Below are positions 32,364 to 45,279 of a stretch of 64,000 nucleotides of DNA, one piece after another; positions within the stretch are counted from its first letter, which is position 1, and every line of letters begins with the position of its first letter. The translations under genes were made by a program, and so were the position numbers. Source of the DNA: Codonopsis lanceolata (lineage: Eukaryota > Streptophyta > Magnoliopsida > Asterales > Campanulaceae); the NCBI GenBank assembly GCA_013146195.2, contig CM028383.1, positions 20,235,642 to 20,299,641 on the forward strand, written 5' to 3'. Under the pieces are notes generated by a model that had not been told where the DNA came from, did no database searches, and saw only the letters and a program-made list of their open reading frames with translations.

Positions 32364-34492
32364 TTCTCTTAATTTTATCATTTGATCCATTTAATATAGA
32401 AGTAATGGTCACTCCGTTCCACCCAACAATGGGAATTGTTATTATCATTTAATTTTATCATTTGATCCATATATTGGATTTTTTGTCCGAAAAGAATTTT
32501 ACTGTATATAGTAAAATGACAATGATGCATTAGCAAAATGAAAGGAATCTAATTGATTTTCTGCTAACAACATTCCCATCAATCACAATGTTTCTTGAAA
32601 GCTTGAAGCAATTATCTCTTTAAAGTTTAATCCAATATATTGTCTTACGGATTCTTTTTCATTTTTTAAGTGAAAACTTCCTCCCTAATTTATTATCAAT
32701 TATATTCCAAAAGTTCAACATCCGTTCCAAGTAAGATTTTATCATACTATTTTGGATGTTTCAAATAAGCAGTCAATTTTAAAAATTTATGCTAATAATT
32801 AATCATCCACCTTTACCATTCACTTGTATTATAAATATATTAGTTGTATTTAAATATTTTTGTAATTATAACTAATTTCAGTACTATTTATATATGTTTT
32901 TGTAATAAAATTGAAAAAATAGAGTTTAAGCTCCCCAAGTTTGATAGCTTTGTTGTACATACTCTAAGAACTCATTTGATACAATATTTTTAAAACATAA
33001 TTTTAAAAAATAGTTTTAATAATGTAACTTATTCAAGCATTGCACTTTTTTATCTGTTTTTTGGGCAAATGTAGAACCAAACAAGCTCTAAGCTAAATTG
33101 GGTTGAGTTATTTGTAGTTAGGAGTGAAAATGAGTCAAGTCAAACTAAAAACTTGAGTATAAAAGTTTATTTAATAATTTCAGCAAACTTAAAAATTTGT
33201 GCAGGCTTAACTATTCTATTCTTAAATCAATCTCAAACGGATTTTTAATCGATCATAGGTCAAGTATCTTAAGAATTTGATAAACTAATGTATTTAACGA
33301 TAATTGAATTCTTCGATGAATTTAAATTTTATTCAATACCCCTCCCGACTTGGATAAAAAGTTCTTATTTGAAAGTCAAATTTTTTAAGAAAATACTGTA
33401 ACATTTTTAGTAGCTCATTAAAAACAAAATAATATTTTTATTAATTTTTTAAAAGTTAATTTTTTAAATAGAGCATATTAAATAAAATAGTAGACTCTTT
33501 ATCCAAAAGTGAAATAGTATTATTATCAAATCCAACCCTTGTTATACTTGGCATGTTCATTATTGAGCCCTTTTTTTTTTTTTTTTTGTAGATTATCTCG
33601 TAGAAAGAGGAAAGAAAAACAAATATGGTTTTGTCTCATTGTACCGTACACATTGACATAGTCATACTAAAGGATAATAATATGGGGTTGACCTTTTGAA
33701 AAAGTCATACCAGCACGGATTATGCTTGCTTGTTATGGACGGCGACGAAAAAGAGAGATCTCACGTTCACAGGCAAGTGGTTAGCGCGTGACCAACGGGG
33801 AGTGAGGGTATAATGACGTGGAGATGACAACTAGCAGATTTGGTTGGGCCCACTCCTTTAGCTCTTTTCTTGTGTAAAAAGCCCAAAGGATGGAAGGTAC
33901 CAGAAAACGCGTGCACAGGCACCAACACACCCTCATTTAACAACGGTATCCCATAAAGTACCGTATCCTATGACTATTTATTCATCATCATTGATCACAC
34001 CGTTAAATATCATTCCAGTTGATCCCAATAAATTTTTTTTTTTTGACAGTATAATATTTCGAGTTGAGTTTTTGAAATTTTTTTAACTTTAGAATCTTAA
34101 TTACTTGATCATATTGACATGTTACTAAGTATTGACACCATATTTCATATTATGACCTACTTAACAATCCAACGACTTAACATTCCTTCCTTTTAAATAA
34201 ATATTTTTAGTTTACGAAATATAAAGATTAAAAAATATAATTAATAATAAATTATAAAATATGTTATAACGATAATACCAAGTACGCATTTTCTCTTTTA
34301 TTAATTATGTACATATTGCACTTACTCTCTCTCTATAGAATATAAAATAATGATAATATTAAACGAAGAGGTATATGAGGAAAATGATAGAAAATTAGTA
34401 TATTAAAAGTCTTTAAAAATATCAATTGGGACATCCTAAAATAGAGGACGAAGGGAGTACTAAAGTTGAAATATCACGGGCTCGAGCATGTA
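32364..34492. other. AT-rich intergenic DNA
   Basis: No coding signal. 33600-34000 is less AT-rich, with words such as GTGACGTGGAGATGAC and TTGGTTGGGCCCAC that could be promoter-like, but no gene follows. At about 34181-34458 a degenerate Stowaway-like piece ends GGACGAAGGGAGTA. Confidence 0.35.
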
Positions 34493-34604
34493 CACTCCTT
34501 ATGTCCTTAGATTATCATTTTACACTCCTTTTTTCATTCTTCCTAAAAAAATTATCTTGTATGTAATGTTTTCTTTTAGGGAAAACACTTTTATCATTGT
34601 CAAA

Positions 34605-34606
<2 letters not shown>
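34493..34606. mobile_element. Half of a Stowaway MITE ending at a TA microsatellite
   Basis: CACTCCTTATGTCCTTAGATT and the following CATTCTTCCTAAAAAAATTATC match the left half of the 258-bp Stowaway family. The match stops at the (TA)17 tract 34607-34640. Confidence 0.55.

Positions 34607-34640
<34 letters not shown>
34607..34640. repeat. (TA)n microsatellite
   Basis: About 17 TA units. Confidence 0.95.
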
Positions 34641-34643
<3 letters not shown>

Positions 34644-35394
34644 GGTAAGGGTAGATTTCTCCTTTCAAAATTTTACTTTTAAATTATTAACTTTTCAGTT
34701 ACCATTTCACTTTCTCTCGCATATCTTCTCTGGTTATATTTCGCTTTCTCTCTCTCCCCTCTTCTCCATATTTTCTCTCTCATCACCACCATCTTCTCTC
34801 TTTTAATTATGTTTAAACATTTTTCTCTCTTTAATTAAATAAAAGTATTTGATGAAACAAAAATAATAGTTACAAAGTCAATAAAAAAATATAATTTAAA
34901 TCGGGGTTAGTTAACTTATAAAAATAATTTACTGAACAAAAGTTCAAAACAAATTCTTAAAAATAGTTATGTAAAACAAAAATATGTTAGTAAAATAAAA
35001 ATATTTGATGGAACAAAAATAGCAATTACAGAGTCAATAAAACAAAACAATTTAAACTGAGGTTAGCAAAATAATAATAAAAAATTACGGAACAAATTTT
35101 TTTCGTAAAACTAATTCTTAAAAATAAAACAAAAATAATAGTTACGAAGTCAATAAAACAAAAATATATAATGGAAGTTATTAAAATCAAAATAATTTAC
35201 AAAACAAAAAATAATAGTTAACGGTAAAAATAATTTTGTTATTTTGATTTTAGCTTATTTTCTTCTCATAAATTTCTTTATTCATAAAATACAAATATAA
35301 TTTAATAAAATTAATTATTCAAATGGAAGAACTTATTTGAATTCATATTCTATTTGAAGGGCGAAAAAATTCAAGTTTGTTCGAAAACATTTAT
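34641..35394. other. AT-rich, low complexity
   Basis: Repeated AAAACAAAAATA-type words and TAAAAATA. Probably decayed Helitron flank; no gene. Confidence 0.35.
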
Positions 35395-35897
35395 TATACA
35401 GAGTTTTTGAATAGTATAAAATGTTCGGGGTTGTAAGACTATGAATTGACACTTAAAATTAGTGTTCCAGTAATGCTATTGAGAAACATTGACCATACTG
35501 CAGGGTTGTGCAATGGAACAAGACTAATCATCATAAATCTTAGGGATCATATTATTGAAACAAAATTTTTGAAAGGAAGCAATGTTGGAGAAAATGTTTT
35601 TATCTCAAGATTATCATTAACTCTATCTGATGTAAGACTGTGTTTCAAATTCTAGAGAAAACAATTTACATTGTTGTTATCTTATGAAATGACAATTAAC
35701 AAGTGACAAAGTCAATAATTGCACGTATAGTAGGTCTCTATTTGAAAAAAGCAGTATTTCGTCATAGACAATTATATGTCGTAGTTTTTAGAGTAACAAA
35801 TTATTTTGGTTACAAGATATTGATATGCGGTGAAAATGAAAAACCAACTAATAAGACAACAAATGTTGTGTATAAGGAATTTTTTTTAAATCTATAA
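35395..35897 (+). pseudogene. Helitron PIF1-type helicase, C-terminal fragment
   Basis: Plus-strand fragments carry the conserved C-terminal helicase region: TEFLNSIKCSGL, a stop, DYELTLKISVPVMLLRNIDH, TAGLCNGTRLIIINLRDHII, GSNVGENVFISRLSL (35446-35655), then in another frame AMTIN(N)KS-type sequence, VGLYLKKAVFRHRQLYVVV, RVTNYFGYKILIC and NKTTNVVYKEFFLNL ending in a stop (about 35690-35897). Roughly 165 codons of a protein that is normally well over 1,000 residues remain, with a stop and frame changes. It is on the opposite strand from the relic at 1-4795 and therefore a separate copy. Confidence 0.87.
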
Positions 35898-35969
35898 TGA
35901 TTATTGATATACTTACATGTAATTGTTAACAAACTGATCCTCCTTATTTTGTTTGTATACGATTTAGTT

Positions 35970-36004
35970 GACGTGCGTTTAACACACGAGTTAAAAAAAA
36001 CTAG
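35970..36004 (+). mobile_element. Helitron 3' terminus (hairpin plus CTAG)
   Basis: GACGTGCGTTTAACACACGAG forms a short hairpin (CGTGCG/CACACG, one mismatch), and about 10 bases later the sequence reads CTAG (36001-36004) followed by T. This is the standard Helitron 3' end, 107 bp after the helicase stop and in the same orientation. Confidence 0.72.
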
Positions 36005-36389
36005 TTACGAGCTAAAGATCGCGTTATTATTACGAGCTTTAATATTAGAGTCATTAGATGATTAAGTTGGTGATGATTAATGTTCATGTCATTACTTAGA
36101 AAATAGCATATTTTATTTAACAGTGTAGAAATCTAAGTAAATTTAATCTAACGACACTAACATTAAAACTTATAGTAATACATAGAGATGTTAATCGGTC
36201 AAACCCTATCGGTTTCAGTCTAACCCTGTTGTTTTAAACGGCCCGCTAAAATTGCAAACCTAGACCTACCCCTCTAGGTTTCGTTTTTAAACGGATCACT
36301 AACAGATTACACCTAAATGAACCAACAATCAACATTTAACAATACACGATCCAAAACAAAACAACTCAAATGAGTCGTACAATCCAAAA
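36005..36389. other. Intergenic spacer
   Basis: Nothing firm. 36190-36300 has AAACCCTATCGG and CTAGACCTACCCC words reminiscent of hAT subterminal sequence. Confidence 0.3.
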
Positions 36390-36398
36390 CTAATTTTG

Positions 36399-36590
36399 GA
36401 GTCCGGATCCTATATTTCAAAAGTGTATTCCATCTTCTATTCTAATATCAGATCCACCGTTAACTTGTCAATTAGTAAATTAACAAAATTAATTATTTAA
36501 ATAAAATCAATTACTGATTGACAAGTTAACGGTGGATCTGATATTGGAATAGAAGATGGAATACACTTTTGGAATAGAGGATCCGGACTC
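36399..36590. mobile_element. Foldback Mutator-type MITE, 192 bp
   Basis: Perfect 9-bp target duplication CTAATTTTG (36390-36398 and 36591-36599). Arms of about 80 bp start GAGTCCGGATCC and contain AAAAGTGTATTCCATCTTCT and CAGATCCACCGTTAACTTGT. The arms match almost perfectly around a short AT-rich loop. Confidence 0.92.
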
Positions 36591-36656
36591 CTAATTTTGA
36601 GCCAAGCTCTTATGATTTAAAGTCCTGACTCCTGAGAGTGATAATGGAGGTACTAA

Positions 36657-37384
36657 GAGCAGGTACAATGGGGTTTTCCCCCCAATCTTAATGAAATCAT
36701 GGTTTGCAACGGTGGTTTTAAAAAAATCAAGAAGTTTGCTTCACTTGATTTTCAGAAGAAAGAATCACGGGTTGAACCTCCGCAATTCACGCAATCTTCA
36801 GACCACCTTTACACATGTCATTAAATGGGCGGTTAACAAGATTTTTCTTTATTTTCGGTTTAAGGGCAGTTTGGGTATTCAAAAAAACTTGTTTTTTTTG
36901 TTTTTTTTAAATAGTACACATTTTTATCTATAAATAGAAACCTGGTTTGTCTCATTTGGATACCAAATGAATTTTTTGCAAAAAATAAATTTATTTGTAA
37001 GTTTTCTCTCTCTTTTTTTTTTCTCCAAATTTCATTTTTTTAATTAATCCATTTTAAGTTGTGTATTATTTATTATTAATATTATTATTATTTACTACTT
37101 AAATATTTTATATAATTTTGAAATTAATTATTTATGAAATATGAAATTTTATTTGTTAATATAAATTGAAAGGATATATTAAATTAATAGAGATAAAGAT
37201 GGTGGGGTAGATAAAGTTGTTAGAGATAAAGATGGTGGGGTATATAAATGTGTTGGATTTTGTGCCACCATTGGGAGAATTTTTTTGTTTTAAATCAAAT
37301 GAGTATCTAATAGATTAATTTATTGGTTTTTAATGGGTTGTGTTTGATTTTGGGTTTGATTTTAATAAACCGTTGTACTTGCTC
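36657..37384. mobile_element. Tourist-like MITE, 728 bp
   Basis: Ends GAGCAGGTACAATGGGG / CCGTTGTACTTGCTC with a TAA target duplication (36654-36656 and 37385-37387), which fits PIF/Harbinger. A short internal GATAAAGATGGTGGGGTA repeat occurs at about 37192-37245. No transposase. Confidence 0.82.
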
Positions 37385-37387
37385 TAA

Positions 37388-37894
37388 TGTAATACTTCGA
37401 TTGGTGCAGTTTTTCTCATAATTTACTCTTCTCTTTTTCTAAGTCGATATGACTCCGCATTGTTTATCTACAGGCAACAACCAAGATAACCTGGCTATTT
37501 CCCCCTTCTTTTATTGTAGACTTAAAGGATAATGATGACGCTGATAACTAACAATTATCACTTTGGTGACATTTATGAGATCAAGGGTAATTTCAGTAAA
37601 TGGGGCGAGGACCGAATGGCGAACTCACTCACTGGAGACGACGGTCGACGGCGACTGGAACGGAGACGACAAAGAACGGAGTCAATGACTCGACAACGAC
37701 AGGAATCACCAAATTAGGGAGACCGGGACGAGTCACGAGTGACGACGGCGAGGCCATGAAGGCGACTGGCTGAGTGTCGACTGGTTTGGGACTCGTCTGG
37801 CGGCTTGGTCTTGGACCTTGGTTTGGTCGTCTTTACTATCTGTGACTCTGTCTAGGAGTGGGAGGAAGATTGGAAGTCGAAATGTTAACACAAA
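37388..37894. other. Less AT-rich spacer
   Basis: 37590-37860 is rich in CGACGG, GACGAC and CGACTGG words. It gives short Arg/Asp-rich frames without recognisable motifs. No gene is called. Confidence 0.35.
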
Positions 37895-38482
37895 CTAGGT
37901 TATTACCCGTGCGATGCACGGTTGACTTAGTATTGTTTATAAAACTTAATTTTGTATATAGAATTTGTAAGCTATTTGAATGAACCAACAACATCAAGAT
38001 GTCCACATAATTAATAAATCCAAAAAAAATGAGATCACACTGAATCATCAAATCGAAAATTTATGCGAATTTTGTCAATTTAATTTGCAAGCTATTTCGT
38101 AATGATTGTTTGTGGTGTTGGTGGAAAACGTTTAATCAAATTGAATAAAATCTATTTTAAATTGACCAACTTTGGTAAAATAATAAAAATTAAAAAACTT
38201 CTCCATGAGAATTGAGGAGTCCTAATCAAATTAAAATTGTCTAAATCAAATGTGATAAAATCTATCGGGTAGAAACTGATTTTGTAAACAAAAAATGGTA
38301 AATAAAAAAAAATTACCATAAGAATTGATGAAACACGTTAAAATCAAATGTGATAAAATCTATCCGCAAATAAAAAAATTTTATCATGAAAATTTGGAGT
38401 ACTAATCAAGTGAAACATGTTAAAATCAAATGTGATAAAATCTATCCGCAAATAAAAAACTTTTACCATGAAAAAAAAAAAG

Positions 38483-38545
<63 letters not shown>

Positions 38546-38987
38546 GTACCATATGCATGGTTTTAATAATTTTTGTTTTATTTGCAAAACTTGTTTATAA
38601 TAAGATGATTTTCTAAACTTGTAATAAATAATTAATTTTTTAAATTAGAATAATTTGAAGTAAAAAAACAAAAAAATAAGTTAAATATTCAAAATTGATC
38701 ATATAGTCATGTAATTGAAAGAATAAAATCTATGAGAATTGATAAAATATATCTGGTATTAACCGATTTTGACAATAAAAAATGGTAAAAAAACAAAAAA
38801 AAATTATCATATATAAAGGAGGCACCAGTTTTAAAATTTATCCGATTTTAATTTTTGATGGGAAAAAAATTATAAACTTGTATAGAAGGTGACAAGTGGA
38901 AGCATATAATTATTTTAAAACTTTAAGCGTACAACAAAAAGTCGTCATGTGACAACAACGACTTCTATTTTACTAATAGTTGATAGA
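37895..38987 (-). mobile_element. Helitron copy with both canonical ends (leftmost)
   Basis: 1,093 bp. 5' end TCTATCAACTATTAG at 38987 after A; 3' end CTAG at 37895 before T; 3' hairpin stem CCGTGC/GCACGG at 37907-37921. A (TA)n tract and second decayed hairpin (38486-38561) divide it, so it may be a fusion of two copies. Confidence 0.7.
38485..38541. repeat. (TA)n microsatellite in the Helitron array
   Basis: About 28 TA units, directly followed by a decayed Helitron 3' hairpin. Confidence 0.95.
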
Positions 38988-39474
38988 TAATTAATATATT
39001 AGTAATTAATAATTAATAAATATAGATTAGTAGAATAACAAATAATATAGAATTATCCCGTGGATAATTTGTATAAATTAAAAATTATGAAAATAAAAAA
39101 AAGATAGAAATAGAAGAGTTTTAGTCAAATTAAACTTGTATAAATTATATATGATAAAATCTAGTTTAATTAAGCGATATTTGAAAAAAAAATACCAAAA
39201 TCCTAAATCTCTATCATAAATTTTCTCGTAAAACTATATCCTAAATTTGTTTTATCTTATCAAATTAGTTTTAGGAATTTTATCATATCTAATTAGAATT
39301 AGAATTTTTATCTTAAACTAATCGATTTTGAAAAAAGAAAAAACTTTTATCATTTCAAAAATGACACGTGGTAGCAACATTGAACATTTAATTAAAGTAA
39401 AAAACTTTTACCATTTCAAATTTGATAAAATCTATCCGCAACAATTGTGATAATATCAAATGTGATAAAAACTA

Positions 39475-39732
39475 CTCCCTCCGTCCCTAAATTATCGTCC
39501 TCCTTTCCTTTTTCGTCCGTCCCAAAATAATTGTCCACTTTGAAACTTACCTTATTAGAACATTACTTTTACCACTTTACCCTTACTTTTTCACTCTACT
39601 TTAATTATGAGCCACATATACATGGACATTAATGGAAACTACACATTAAACCAATATAAATAATCAAGTCAATTACTTTTTCTTAAACTGTGCGCTGGGT
39701 CAAGCAGGACAATTATTTAGGGACGGAGGGAG
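39475..39732. mobile_element. Stowaway MITE, copy 3 (in the Helitron array)
   Basis: 258 bp, TA target duplication (39473-39474 and 39733-39734), ends CTCCCTCCGTCCC / GGGACGGAGGGAG. These are the best preserved ends of the family in the window. Confidence 0.95.
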
Positions 39733-40735
39733 TAATTTTTTATCTCTAAAACTTCAAAATCAATTGTGATAATATCAAACTTATCATAACTAACCGTATA
39801 AAATTTATCCTAAACTAATTACAAAATCAAATGTGATAAAACTTTTATGAGTAAAATAAAAAAAAACTACAATTTATAAGGGTGACACGTGGCATCACAT
39901 AATTTTTTTAAATTTTTTTACATTTCACAGAAAGCCGTCACGTGGCAGTAGTGGCTTCTGTTTTAGTTATAACTAGGTTATAATCCGTGCGATGCACAGT
40001 TGATTTAATATTGTTTCTGAAACTTATTTTTGTAGATATAATCTGCAAGCTATTTGAATGAACAAACAACATCAAGATATCCTCATAATTAATAAATAAA
40101 TAAATAAGCGTAAGATCACATCAAATCATCAAACCGAAAATTCATGCGAATTATAAAATCGAACAATTATTCTTAGTGTGAGTGTGAGATGGAGGAGGGG
40201 AGGGGAAGTATCACGAAGACAGACTCGTCAAGGAGGTGTTTGATGGAGGGGAAGTATTTCGTAGTAGTTGTTTATAGTGTTGGTGAAACACGTTTAATTA
40301 AATTGGATAACATCTATTTTAAATTGACCGAGTTTTGGTAAACTAATAAAACTTAAAAAACTTCTACCATGAGAATTGAGGAGTCCTAATCAAGTGAAAC
40401 TAATCTAAATCAAATGTAATAAAATCTACCCGGTACAAACCGAATTGGCAAAAAAAAAAAAGGTTAACAAAAACTTTTACCATGAAAATTAAAGAGTTTT
40501 AATCAATTGAAACACGTCTAAATCAAATGTGATAAAATTCATCCGTCAAAAAAACTTTTACCATGAAAATTTGGAGTCCTAATTAAGTGAAACACGTTTT
40601 AATCAACTGTGATAAAATTTATATGATATTAATTGATTTTGACAACAAAAAATTGTAAAAAACAAAAAATAAAAAAATTACCATGTATAAAGGAGGCACC
40701 GATTTTAAAATCTATCCGTTTTAATTTTGGTAGCA

Positions 40736-40738
<3 letters not shown>

Positions 40739-40815
<77 letters not shown>
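40739..40815. repeat. (TA)n then (GA)n microsatellite
   Basis: About 26 TA units followed by about 13 GA units, then a Helitron hairpin ACCGTATGCACGGT. Confidence 0.95.
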
Positions 40816-41810
40816 TACCGTATGCACGGTTTTAATAAAAATTTTTTGCTAAAGTTGTTTATAATAAGATAATTTTCTAAACTTGTAATAAATAATTAAA
40901 AATTTTAATTAGAATAATTTGAAAAAAACAAAAAATAAGGTAAATATTCAAAATTGATCATATGAATATGTAATCGAAAGATTAAAACCTATGAGAATTG
41001 ATAAAATCTATCTTCAAAAAATTACCATGAAAATTTGGATTCCTAATAAAGTGAAACGTATTTAAATCAAATGTGAGAAAATATATTCGGTATTAACCGA
41101 TTTTGGCAACAAAAAATGGTAAAATAAAAACATTTTACCATGTATAAAGCGGAAATCAGTTTTAAAATCTATCCGGTTTTAATTTTTGGCAGCAAAAAAA
41201 AAAAGAAGAATTTATATATATAGTACCGTATGCACAATCTTAGTAGTTTTTTTTTTAAAGATTATTTTCTAAACTTGTAATAAATAGTTAAAAATTTGAA
41301 AAAAATGAAAAATAAGGTAAATATTAACAATTGATCATATAAATATGTAATTGAAAGATTAAAACCTATGAGAATTGATAAAATCTATCTTCAAAAAATA
41401 ATTACCATGAAAATTTGGAATCCTAATAAAGTGAAACGTATTTAAATCAAATGTGAGAAAATATATTCGGTATTAACCGATTTTGACAACAAAAAATGGT
41501 AAAATAAAAACATTTTACCATGTATAAAGCAGACATCAGTTCTAAAATCTATCCGGTTTTAATTTTTGGCAGCAAAAAAAAGAAGAAGAATTTATATATA
41601 TAGTACCGTATGCACATTTTTAGTAGTTTTTTTTTTTTTGAAAAGTTATTTATAATAAAATTATTTTCTAAACTTGTCAGAAATAGTTAAAAATTTGAAA
41701 AAAAAAAAGAAAAATAAGGTAAATATTCACAATTGATCATATGAATATGTAATTGAAAGATTAAAATCTATGAGAATTGATAAAAAACTTTTCCCATGTA
41801 TAAATCAAAT

Positions 41811-41920
<110 letters not shown>

Positions 41921-42209
41921 TAGAAGAACAAATAACATAAAATTATCTTGTGAATAATTGGTATTAATTAAATAGTATGAAAATGAAAAGAGATGAGTTT
42001 CGGTCAAATTAAACTTGTATAAATTAAACAGGATAAAATCAAATTAGTTTTAAGATTTTTATCTTTAATTAATCAATTTTGAAAAAAAATAAAAAACATT
42101 TACTATTTTAATGGTGACACGTGGCATCACAAAATCCCTTTTAAAAATTTAGTTTTTTACAGAAAACCGCCACGTGGCAGCAGCGGCTTCTGTTTTAGTA
42201 ATAGTTATA

Positions 42210-42212
<3 letters not shown>

Positions 42213-42285
<73 letters not shown>
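42213..42285. repeat. (TA)n microsatellite at a Helitron 5' end
   Basis: About 36 TA units starting right after the 5' end at 42211. Confidence 0.95.
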
Positions 42286-42288
<3 letters not shown>

Positions 42289-42617
42289 TAGAAGAACAAA
42301 TAACATAAAATTATCTTGTGAATAATTTGTATTAATTAAATAGTATGAAAATGAAAAGAGATGAAAATTGAAGAGTTTCGGTCAAATTAAACTTGTATAA
42401 ATTAAACAGGATAAAATCAAATTAGTTTTAAGATTTTTATCTTACCTAATTAGATTTAAGATTTTTATCTTTAATTAATCAATTTTGAAAAAAAATAAAA
42501 AACATTTACTATTTTAATGGTGACACGTTGCATCACAAAATCCCTTTTAAAAATTTAGTTTTTTACAGAAAATCGCCACGTGGCAGCAGCGGCTTCTGTT
42601 TTAGTAATAGTTATAGA

Positions 42618-43424
42618 TTAATAGATTGGACTATTTCTTAAACCTAACCCTGAAAAAAATTTTTAATAGATTTGGACATGCGGTTCTCAAACCTATTAAC
42701 ATCGGTAGTAATACCACAGATTCGAACTCGTAATATCATACATTTAATAATTAAGTCAATTGATTTTTATTAATCTATTAGATCAAATAAAATAATAATT
42801 TAAAGACGAAGAGAATTAAAAAAAATTCCTTAGGGGTATTTGTAAAGTGCGAGATTGATCCTCGTGAACCTGCCAAATATAAGGTTAAAATCATCAAACA
42901 GGTAAAAAGTTTGGTGAAAACACAATTTTATGGACATTTTAAATCATATAATTAAAGACTTCATGTATGAAAAGCCTGACAACTAAGAGATATATAAGTA
43001 CATATAACGTTAAAGCTGGTTATAAATATAAAAATATTTTGATATAATCAATATGTTAATATCAGAAATAGAGTGTAAAGTTAAGATGTTATGAAAACAA
43101 TAAAGATAATTTTTTGAAAAGTTGGTTTTTAAAATAAAATATCTCAAAATAATATAATAGACTCTTTACTCGAAACGAAAAAAAAAGACACAATGAACTT
43201 TTCATAGTTTATAATTAGCATCATAATATTGTATATTGAACTATAGTATTAGATACCATTTTAACGATCTTAATCAGAGTTTCAAAAAACAAATGTTCCA
43301 TGGACAACTAATCATGATAGGCTTGTACGAATTCGAAAGCACGGCCACCTTGAAATTGTTGGCGAAACAAGAGTTATTAACTCTTTCCTTTTTAAGATGG
43401 ATTGCATCGAACTAAACATATATA
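42618..43424. other. Intergenic, nothing recognised
   Basis: AT-rich. At 42715-42780, CAGATTCGAACTCGTAATATC followed by AATTAAGTCAATTGA is weakly tRNA/SINE-like on the minus strand. No gene. Confidence 0.35.
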
Positions 43425-44684
<1,260 letters not shown>

Positions 44685-44724
44685 ATAGTTGTTAGGGACC
44701 TAATTGGTCGAGAATATTACTCCA

Positions 44725-44856
44725 GTAAGATAGATTTACAGATCTTAATTTGTAAGACGGTGTCTCATTCTCTCACAGTTGAACCCACTAGGCCACTAAC
44801 ACACGGTATGTTATGATCTGTCTTACAAAAAATATCCGTAAGACCGTCTTACTCAC
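44725..44856. mobile_element. Short MITE with GTAAGACGGTCTTAC-type ends
   Basis: Inverted ends of about 37 bp (GTAAGATAGATTTACAGATC and GGATATTTTTTGTAAGAC read inward) are related to the ends of the Mutator-like element at 27964-29139. No target duplication was established. Confidence 0.5.
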
Positions 44857-44902
44857 TTTTTGTCATTGGTCAATATGTTTAGTTTTCAAAATAAAAGAAG
44901 TA

Positions 44903-45160
44903 CTCCCTTCGTCCATAAATGATCGTCCTAGTTGACCCGATACACAGATTAAGAAAAAACAATTGACTTGATTATTTATATTGATTTAATGTGTAGTTTC
45001 TTTAAAGTCCATGTGTATGTGACCCATGATTAAAGTATGGTGAAAAAGTAAGAGTAAAGTGGTAAAAGTGATGTTCTGAAAAGATAAGTTTCAAACTGAA
45101 CAATTATTTTGGAACGGACAAAAAATGAAAGGAGGACGATAATTTAGGAACAGGGGGAAG
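44903..45160. mobile_element. Stowaway MITE, copy 4
   Basis: 258 bp, TA target duplication (44901-44902 and 45161-45162), ends CTCCCTTCGTCC / GGAACAGGGGGAAG. The right end has diverged. Confidence 0.88.
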
Positions 45161-45221
45161 TAAAAAGACTATTTAGTTTTCAAAATAAAAGAAGTAAAAA
45201 GACTGAAAATATCTCTACTTT

Positions 45222-45223
<2 letters not shown>

Positions 45224-45268
<45 letters not shown>

Positions 45269-45279
45269 TGTGTGTGTGT
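45224..45279. repeat. (TA)n then (GT)n microsatellite
   Basis: About 21 TA units followed by GT repeats. Confidence 0.93.
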
